A DNA stretch of 64,000 bases. It comes from an uncultured Collinsella sp. GTDB lineage: Bacteria > Actinomycetota > Coriobacteriia > Coriobacteriales > Coriobacteriaceae. Positions 59,379 through 64,000 of the stretch are shown here, piece by piece. The stretch lies in NCBI GenBank assembly GCA_937923795.1, contig CALDWI010000037.1, forward strand, positions 26,928-90,927, written 5' to 3'. Position 1 is the stretch's first letter; every line of letters starts with the position of its first letter. A program made the position numbers and the translations under genes. The notes under the pieces were generated by a model. The model was given only the letters and a program-made list of their open reading frames with translations, searched no databases and was not told where the DNA came from.

Positions 59379-60245
59379 ATGCTCGTCAACGCAGCAGACA
59401 TGCTCAAGAAGGCCGAGGCCGGCAAGTACGCTCTCGGTGCCTTCAACACCAACAACCTCGAGTGGACCCTGGCTATTCTCCAGGCTGCCGAGGAGGCCAA
59501 GTCTCCGCTGATCCTTCAGTGCACCGCTGGTGCCGCTAAGTGGATGGGCGGTTTCAAGGTCTGCGCCGACATGGTCAAGGCTGCCGTCGAGGCCACGGGC
59601 GTTACCGTTCCCGTCGCCCTTCACCTCGATCACGGTTCTTACGAGGACTGCTTCAAATGCATCGAGGCCGGCTTCACGTCCATCATGTATGACGGCTCTC
59701 ACGAGGAGACCTTCCAGCTTAACCTCGACCGCACCAAGGAGCTCGTTGAGCTTGCCCACTCCAAGGGCATGTCCATCGAGGCTGAGGTCGGCGGCATCGG
59801 CGGCACCGAGGACGGCGTGACCTCCAGCGGCGAGCTCGCTGATCCTGCTGAGTGCAAGCAGATTGCTGACCTGGGCGTCGACTTCCTCGCCTGCGGTATC
59901 GGCAACATCCACGGCGTGTACCCTGCCGACTGGGCTGGCCTTTCCTTCGAGCGCCTGGGCGAGATCAAGGCTCAGACCGGCGACCTGCCCCTCGTCCTGC
60001 ACGGTGGCACCGGCATCCCCGAGGATCAGATCAAGAAGGCCATCTCCCTGGGTATCTCCAAGATCAACGTCAACACCGATCTGCAGCTCGTCTTCGCCAA
60101 GGGTGTTCGCGAGTACATCGAGGCCGGCAAGGATCAGCAGGGCAAGGGCTTTGACCCCCGCAAGCTCCTCAAGCCTGGTCGCGACAACATCGTTGCCCGC
60201 ACCAAGGAGCTCATGGAGGAGTTTGGCTCCGTCAACAAGGCGTAA
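59379..60245 (+). CDS. fba: Class II fructose-bisphosphate aldolase
   Basis: A 288-residue zinc aldolase of glycolysis and gluconeogenesis, splitting fructose-1,6-bisphosphate to two triose phosphates. Family features are LGAFNTNNLEWTLAILQAAEE, VALHLDHGSYEDCFKCIEAGFTSIMYDGSHE (zinc ligands in HLDH), GEIEAE-like IEAEVGGIGGTEDG, FLACGIGNIHGVYP, LVLHGGTGIP and SKINVNTDLQ. AGGAGG lies eight bases before ATG 59379. A candidate promoter has TAAAAT at 59332-59337. A very long nested hairpin follows the stop codon. Codon use is strongly biased, as expected for high expression. Confidence 0.95.
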   Translation: MLVNAADMLKKAEAGKYALGAFNTNNLEWTLAILQAAEEAKSPLILQCTAGAAKWMGGFKVCADMVKAAVEATGVTVPVALHLDHGSYEDCFKCIEAGFTSIMYDGSHEETFQLNLDRTKELVELAHSKGMSIEAEVGGIGGTEDGVTSSGELADPAECKQIADLGVDFLACGIGNIHGVYPADWAGLSFERLGEIKAQTGDLPLVLHGGTGIPEDQIKKAISLGISKINVNTDLQLVFAKGVREYIEAGKDQQGKGFDPRKLLKPGRDNIVARTKELMEEFGSVNKA

Positions 60246-60267
60246 GTAGCGGTTTAACTTTCCCGTC

Positions 60268-60360
60268 GGAGGCCCCGTTCACCCTACGCTTTTCCCTTGC
60301 GCTCACCTGGCTTTGCCAGAAGTCGCGCAATGGGAAAAGCTCCGGGTGAACGGGGCCTCC
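60268..60360. repeat. 93-base nested inverted repeat downstream of fba
   Basis: Three stacked stems. The outer is a perfect 17-base pair GGAGGCCCCGTTCACCC/GGGTGAACGGGGCCTCC (60268-60284, 60344-60360). The middle pairs GCTTTTCCCTTGCGC with GCGCAATGGGAAAAGC (one bulged T). The inner is CTGGC/GCCAG (60307-60319). Tail CTTTGTTAAC is only weakly T-rich. It may terminate fba, but the size suggests a MITE-like element or a structured RNA. Confidence 0.75.
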
Positions 60361-60501
60361 TTTGTTAACTCGCTACAGGGTTACTGGGCTGAATTTATTT
60401 ATTGACTACCGTTCGGCGGTGTTGATGGCTCCCTTATTGGGGCTTTCTTTTTTATCTCGCTACAATGGGCTTCAAGAGTTCTAATGACTTGGAGTTTTGG
60501 T

Positions 60502-61935
60502 ATGGCTGTTATTGATGTGCTGCCTTCGGATGGGAAGGTTATTGACGAGGGTCCTGTTGGTTGCTCTGTTGATGTTTGCTGTGATGACTTTCGTTATCTC
60601 GATATTGGACTGCCGCCCGAGATTCTTCGACTCAAGGATGCCGGATATTTGACGCAGGCTGTTGCGGCTTGTGATTGTCTTTTGGGGCAGAATCCCGATC
60701 CCTCGCTTGCTGCCTGCGTTCGTGCCGAGCGGTATCGCATGCTTGAGACGCCGCTTCATTTTTCGGTGTCGCGCGATCGGGCTATTGCGATGATTCGCGA
60801 GGAGTGGCCTGAGTTTACCGAGGAGCAGTTTGACGACCTGATTGATCGCAAGCGTATTGACTGGCGCTTTATCAATGGCGAGCTGTTCGTTCTCGACAAC
60901 TTTCTCAATTCGCTTCGAGTGTATCCCAAAGAGGTCCCCGGCATGCGGCCCGATCCTACGGACGGAATTGCACTGCGCAACGAGATGCTCAAGGAGATGG
61001 AGTCGCAAAACGGATTGGCTCGCGTCATTACGCTTAAAGCGTCCGTGTCTGTCCCCGGTGCTTTGGAGGGGGAGACCGTTCGCGCGTGGCTTCCCGTTGC
61101 TGCCGCCTGCCGTCAACAGTCTCAGGTCGAGATACTTGATATGACGCCGGAGGGGGCCATTGCTCCTGCGAGCGCCTCGGCGCGTGCTGCCTCGTGGGTC
61201 TCCTCGACTGATCGCTCATTCTCGGTGACCTATCGCTATCAAATCAATGCCGCTTATCGCGATATTTATGGGGGTGCGCTTCCGTCGCATCCGTGTATGG
61301 ACGCGCCGTTGCCCGAAGATATTTCTGAGGACCGTCCGCACATTGCATTCACGCCGTATCTGCAGCAGCTGACGGCCGGTGTTGTTGACGGACTCGAGGA
61401 TCCGCTCGATCGCGCCCGTGCTATCTATGATTACCTGACGCAGTATATCGACTATCGCTATCAGCCGCCGTACTTGCTTTTGGGATCTATTGCCGATGAC
61501 TGTGCGCATTCGCTTCGCGGTGATTGCGGTGTTATGGCGCTTACGTTTATCACCATGTGCCGTATTGCCGGTGTGCCCGCCCGTTGGCAGAGCGGCCTGT
61601 ATGTTGCGCCCGATTCGGTGGGGTCGCACGACTGGGCAGAGTTCTATACGCCGCAGACCGGTTGGCTTAACGCCGACGTATCGTTTGGTTCCTCGGCACG
61701 CAGGATGGGGGAGGAGTGGCGTCGTCGTCACTACTTTGGCAATCTCGACCCGTGGCGTATGGTGGCCAACAATCGATTCCAGGCTGAATTTGTGCCTGCT
61801 TTCGATGGTATGCGCGAGGATCCCTATGACAACCAGATGGGCGAGGCCTCGGTTGACGGACGTGGATGTCGTAAGCGGGAGATGTTACGCAAGGTTGAGC
61901 TTATCGAAATGCTCGAAGTTCCATTTTCGGACTAA
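60502..61935 (+). CDS. Transglutaminase-like cysteine protease-fold protein
   Basis: A 477-residue protein with no signal peptide. The C-terminal transglutaminase core has the catalytic triad in order: RGDCGVMALTFITMCRIAGVPARW (Cys), SHDWAEFYTPQTGWLNADVSFG (His and Asp). It is preceded by RARAIYDYLTQYIDYRYQPPY. The N-terminal 250 residues are unique to such bacterial proteins and include LPPEILRLKDAGYLTQAVAACDCLL and PGALEGETVRAWLPV, an immunoglobulin-like segment. The substrate is unknown. GGAG stands seven bases before ATG 60502. tRNA-Leu follows within 40 bases. Confidence 0.87.
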   Translation: MAVIDVLPSDGKVIDEGPVGCSVDVCCDDFRYLDIGLPPEILRLKDAGYLTQAVAACDCLLGQNPDPSLAACVRAERYRMLETPLHFSVSRDRAIAMIREEWPEFTEEQFDDLIDRKRIDWRFINGELFVLDNFLNSLRVYPKEVPGMRPDPTDGIALRNEMLKEMESQNGLARVITLKASVSVPGALEGETVRAWLPVAAACRQQSQVEILDMTPEGAIAPASASARAASWVSSTDRSFSVTYRYQINAAYRDIYGGALPSHPCMDAPLPEDISEDRPHIAFTPYLQQLTAGVVDGLEDPLDRARAIYDYLTQYIDYRYQPPYLLLGSIADDCAHSLRGDCGVMALTFITMCRIAGVPARWQSGLYVAPDSVGSHDWAEFYTPQTGWLNADVSFGSSARRMGEEWRRRHYFGNLDPWRMVANNRFQAEFVPAFDGMREDPYDNQMGEASVDGRGCRKREMLRKVELIEMLEVPFSD

Positions 61936-61974
61936 TCGGTAGAAAGCTGTGATAAACTAACTCACGCATTGCGT

Positions 61975-62061
61975 GCCCGAGTGGCGGAATTGGCAGACGC
62001 AGTGGACTCAAAATCCACCGTTGGCAACAACGTGCGAGTTCGAGTCTCGCCTCGGGCACCA
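61975..62061 (+). tRNA. tRNA-Leu (anticodon CAA)
   Basis: An 87-base type II tRNA. The acceptor stem pairs GCCCGAG with CTCGGGC, and CCA is encoded. The anticodon arm GTGGA/TCCAC carries the loop CTCAAAA (anticodon CAA, reading UUG). The long variable arm is CGTTG/CAACG, and the T-arm GCGAG/CTCGC has the TTCGAGT loop. The 3' half plus 27 flanking bases is duplicated 184 bases downstream. Confidence 0.97.
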
Positions 62062-62088
62062 TACATGCAAGTGAGCGTTCAAGGGGGT
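62039..62088 (+). repeat. Direct repeat copy 1: tRNA-Leu 3' end plus flank
   Basis: Fifty bases from the T-loop of tRNA-Leu through 27 bases past the CCA, repeated at 62223-62272 with one difference (GTG versus GCG at 62071-62073). The tRNA-containing copy would be the left attachment site of an integrated element. Confidence 0.8.
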
Positions 62089-62103
62089 TGCGGCCCCCTT
62101 TTT
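62083..62103 (+). terminator. Terminator of tRNA-Leu
   Basis: GGGGG (62083-62087) pairs with CCCCC (62094-62098), followed by five T. It falls inside the direct repeat's end. Confidence 0.8.
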
Positions 62104-62222
62104 CGTGCCGAACTCGCGTGAGCGCGCGAAGCGTTAAGCAAAAAGGCCTGTGGCCTGTTTGTAGCGGAGCGTGGCGAGGGCGCCACGCGCCCGAAGCCCG
62201 GGGCTTCGCGAAGCGAAGGCCC

Positions 62223-62272
62223 TTCGAGTCTCGCCTCGGGCACCATACATGCAAGCGAGCGTTCAAGGGGGT
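62223..62272 (+). repeat. Direct repeat copy 2: partial tRNA-Leu 3' end
   Basis: 49 of 50 bases match 62039-62088. Upstream of this copy there is no tRNA 5' half, so it is a fragment, as left by site-specific integration or a local duplication. The 134 bases between copies hold no gene, only GC-rich hairpins. Confidence 0.8.
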
Positions 62273-62319
62273 CAAGGCCTCTTTTTCGTGTACGTAATGT
62301 GATAACGCGCTGTACGTGT

Positions 62320-62492
62320 TATTATTCGCAAGGCGTTGTTCCCGCAATGCCCTAAAGAGGAACCCGAGGGTTCCCACCTTTTGGCGCCAATGAGCAGCTG
62401 ACTGGTCATACAACTTAGATTCCCTTCCTCAAATCGAGGAAGTCTATGTGTACGACCTGGTTGTTGAGAAGCGCCGGGTTATTTTTTTATGA
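62320..62492 (+). promoter_or_regulatory. Structured leader and attenuator of the infC-rpmI-rplT operon
   Basis: A TATTAT box (62320-62325) is followed by a leader with hairpins GGAACCC/GGGTTCC (62359-62374) and CTTCCTC/GAGGAAG (62424-62442). It ends in a terminator ACCTGG/CCGGGT (62455-62479) with seven T (62482-62488), just before the infC ribosome site. This fits transcription attenuation of the IF3 operon, probably by L20. Confidence 0.75.
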
Positions 62493-62507
62493 ATGGAGGT
62501 AGGGAAA

Positions 62508-63062
62508 ATAGCTAAGTCTGATGACACCCGCATCAACGACGAGATCACTGCATCTTCGTGCCGTTTGATTGGCGTCGATGGCTCTCAGCTCGGCCTGTTC
62601 GCCATCCGCGATGCCCAGCGCGTCGCCGACGATCAGGGTCTCGACCTGGTCGAGATCGCTCCCAACGCGGAGCCGCCGGTCTGCAAGGTCATGGACTACG
62701 GTAAGTTCAAGTACCAGCAGGCCATGAAGGCCAAGGCTGCTCGTAAGAACCAGTCCAAGGTCGAGGTCAAGGAAATGAAGTTCCGACCCAAGATCGACGT
62801 TGGCGACTACGAGACCAAGAAGGGCCACGTTCTGCGTTTCCTCAAGAAGGGCGCACGCGTTAAGATCACCATCATGTTCCGCGGCCGTGAGATGGCTCAC
62901 CCGGAGCAGGGCCTTAACGTTCTCGAGCGCCTCGCCGAGGATCTTAAGCCTTACGCTACGGTCGAGTCCAAGCCTAAGATGGAAGGCCGTAACATGCTTA
63001 TGCTGCTCGCCCCGATTAAGGGCGCCTTCGATGAGGATAAAGCGGCAAGCGATACCAAGTAA
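62508..63062 (+). CDS. infC: Translation initiation factor IF-3, probable AUA start
   Basis: A 184-residue IF-3. It has the conserved RINDEI start region, LVEIAPNAEPPVCKVMDYGKFKYQ (linker and end of the N-domain), KVEVKEMKFRPKIDVGDYETK, and VKITIMFRGREMAHPEQG. The strong site GGAGGT (62495-62500) lies seven bases before ATA 62508. The only ATG in frame, 62493, overlaps that site and has no ribosome site of its own. IF-3 genes often start with AUU, AUC or AUA, which lets IF-3 repress its own translation. Starting at 62493 would add five residues. It leads the operon with L35 and L20. Confidence 0.93.
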   Translation: MAKSDDTRINDEITASSCRLIGVDGSQLGLFAIRDAQRVADDQGLDLVEIAPNAEPPVCKVMDYGKFKYQQAMKAKAARKNQSKVEVKEMKFRPKIDVGDYETKKGHVLRFLKKGARVKITIMFRGREMAHPEQGLNVLERLAEDLKPYATVESKPKMEGRNMLMLLAPIKGAFDEDKAASDTK

Positions 63063-63094
63063 CTAGTGTTCTGTAACCGATTAAGGAGTATTTC

Positions 63095-63286
63095 ATGCCT
63101 AAGATGAAGTCCCACAGCGGCACCAAGAAGCGTTTCCGCAAGACTGGTACCGGCAAGCTTATGCGCGCCAAGGCTTTCAAGAGCCACATCCTGAGCAAGA
63201 AGTCCACCAAGCGTAAGCGTGGCTTCCGTCAGGAGACCGAGATCGCCGCTGCCGACCGCAAGGTCATCAAGTCGCGTCTCGCCTAA
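63095..63286 (+). CDS. rpmI: 50S ribosomal protein L35
   Basis: A 63-residue basic ribosomal protein of standard length, with [24 protein letters not shown] and [15 protein letters not shown]. It follows infC after 32 bases (AAGGAG before the start) in the usual infC-rpmI-rplT order. L35 binds 23S rRNA in the large subunit. Confidence 0.97.
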   Translation: MPKMKSHSGTKKRFRKTGTGKLMRAKAFKSHILSKKSTKRKRGFRQETEIAAADRKVIKSRLA

Positions 63287-63332
63287 GTTCGCGTTCCCGT
63301 TTTTCGTTTTACCGTCTAGGAGTTGATAGAAC

Positions 63333-63692
63333 ATGGCACGTATTAAGCGCGCTGTTGCCGCCAAGAAGAAGCGCCGTACCGTTATGCACCGTGCGAAGGG
63401 TTACTACGGTGCCGCTTCGCGTACTTACAAGCATGCTAAAGAGCAGGTCCAGCACTCCCTGCAGTATCAGTATCGTGATCGCCGCAACAAGAAGCGCGAG
63501 ATCCGTTCTCTCTGGATCACCCGTATCAACGCTGCTGCTCGCCTGAACGACATCTCTTACTCTCAGTTCATGCACGGTCTGAAGGTTGCCGGCATCGAGC
63601 TCGACCGCAAGGTCCTGGCTCAGATGGCTTACGAGGACATCGAGTCCTTCAACGAGCTGGCTACCATCGCCAAGAAGGCTCTCGAGGCCTAA
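63333..63692 (+). CDS. rplT: 50S ribosomal protein L20
   Basis: A 119-residue L20 of normal length, with MARIKRAVAAKKKRRTVMHRAKGYYGAASRTYKHAKEQV, RDRRNKKREIRSLWITRINAAAR and the C-terminal globular part. L20 assembles early on 23S rRNA and represses its operon in many bacteria by binding the leader, which here has a terminator. AGGAG precedes the start. A terminator follows within 25 bases. Confidence 0.97.
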   Translation: MARIKRAVAAKKKRRTVMHRAKGYYGAASRTYKHAKEQVQHSLQYQYRDRRNKKREIRSLWITRINAAARLNDISYSQFMHGLKVAGIELDRKVLAQMAYEDIESFNELATIAKKALEA

Positions 63693-63713
63693 TAGATTCT
63701 CTTGAATCGCTAG

Positions 63714-63749
63714 GGGAGTGTCGCGTTGTGCGCGGCGCTCCCTCTTTTT
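63714..63749 (+). terminator. Terminator of the infC-rpmI-rplT operon
   Basis: GGGAGTGTCGCG pairs with CGCGGCGCTCCC (one mismatch) around TTGTG (63714-63742), followed by TCTTTTT. Confidence 0.9.
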
Positions 63750-63761
63750 ATCTGAAGCGCG

Positions 63762-63911
63762 GTTTACATTGCTAAAAGCGCGGGTAGATAAACACTTACA
63801 GGTGACCGATCTCTATATATTCCTGAACCAAAGGGTCATCATCTGATACGTGCGGAAGATCCGCACCAGTCTTTCTATTACCTATAGAAAGCAATATATT
63901 GTGTAGGACTT
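63762..63911 (+). promoter_or_regulatory. Candidate promoter and structured leader of a gene beyond the window
   Basis: TTTACA (63762-63767) with TAGATA about 16 bases later could be a promoter. Its leader holds two perfect hairpins: GTGCGGA/TCCGCAC (63850-63866, three-base loop) and CTTTCTAT/ATAGAAAG (63871-63891). No T-run follows the second, so it may be a regulatory leader rather than a terminator. Confidence 0.35.
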
Positions 63912-64000
63912 GTGAAGAGTGGAATTGACGTCCCACAGGGCTTCGCGGTCTGGCAATATATCTCCTTGCCGCGCGGCCCGGTCGGACCGGATGAGCCGCA
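63912..64000 (+). CDS. Possible start of a further gene, cut by the window end
   Basis: From GTG 63912 the frame is open to the window edge (29 complete codons, beginning VKSGIDVPQGFAVWQYI). The ribosome site is weak (AGG four bases upstream). No family can be recognised from this fragment. Confidence 0.25.
   Translation, partial: MKSGIDVPQGFAVWQYISLPRGPVGPDEP

Noticed and set aside
62062..62320. Second tRNA gene after tRNA-Leu
   Set aside because: Only the T-arm, acceptor 3' strand and CCA are present at 62223-62245. There is no D-arm or anticodon arm upstream.
1..64000. CRISPR array
   Set aside because: No set of regularly spaced short repeats was seen, and no cas genes are present.

Overview
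The window is a high-GC chromosomal stretch of about 64 kb, densely coded on both strands, with conventional Shine-Dalgarno starts. Gene content (reverse rubrerythrin, Etf-linked lactate-type oxidoreductase, fused PurL, RecJ-helicase fusion, Elp3, BASS and Liv transporters, IF3-L35-L20 operon) and codon use suggest an anaerobic gut member of the Coriobacteriia, most like Collinsella. This placement is from memory of such genomes, not from a search. No rRNA, CRISPR array, intact prophage or transposase gene was seen.

Left part (1-16 kb): reverse rubrerythrin (-), an alcohol/aldehyde dehydrogenase pair, a 27-residue membrane peptide that looks like a type I toxin, a HIRAN protein with a 59-residue partner, a phosphoesterase, a DUF2130 coiled-coil protein, a Ski2-like helicase (-), trmB (-), a Trm9-like methyltransferase (-), an XRE/DUF4097 pair, elp3, and a spermidine-synthase-like protein. 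Elp3 and a Trm9-like enzyme close together suggest a bacterial version of the eukaryotic mcm5U34 wobble-uridine pathway.

16-31 kb: a three-gene minus-strand module (TerB-N protein, BrxD-like ATPase, Lhr/BrxHI-like helicase) that resembles the accessory half of type 2 BREX without its methylase or phosphatase. It is followed by a DUF554 membrane protein, a five-gene surface operon (membrane-anchored, WxL-like, degenerate sortase-signal and large secreted proteins), and a GlcD-EtfB-EtfA operon whose EtfA carries a ferredoxin domain.

31-44 kb: HD hydrolase, azlCD amino-acid exporter, KdgT permease, GGDEF cyclase, EamA exporter, purL, cation/proton antiporter, a BaiA-like SDR and homoserine dehydrogenase. 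44-50 kb: a broken livK remnant followed by a complete branched-chain amino-acid ABC operon livKHMGF.

50-64 kb: cutC with a GalT-like gene, a BASS transporter, a RecJ-helicase fusion, rel, an MBL hydrolase, class II aldolase, a transglutaminase, tRNA-Leu(CAA) with a 50-bp duplication of its 3' end, and infC-rpmI-rplT, where infC probably starts at AUA behind an attenuator. Many intergenic spaces hold strong inverted repeats. Several are plain terminators. Others (near 5.1, 9.9, 41.6, 46.2, 49.9 and 60.3 kb) look like dispersed REP/MITE-like or regulatory elements.
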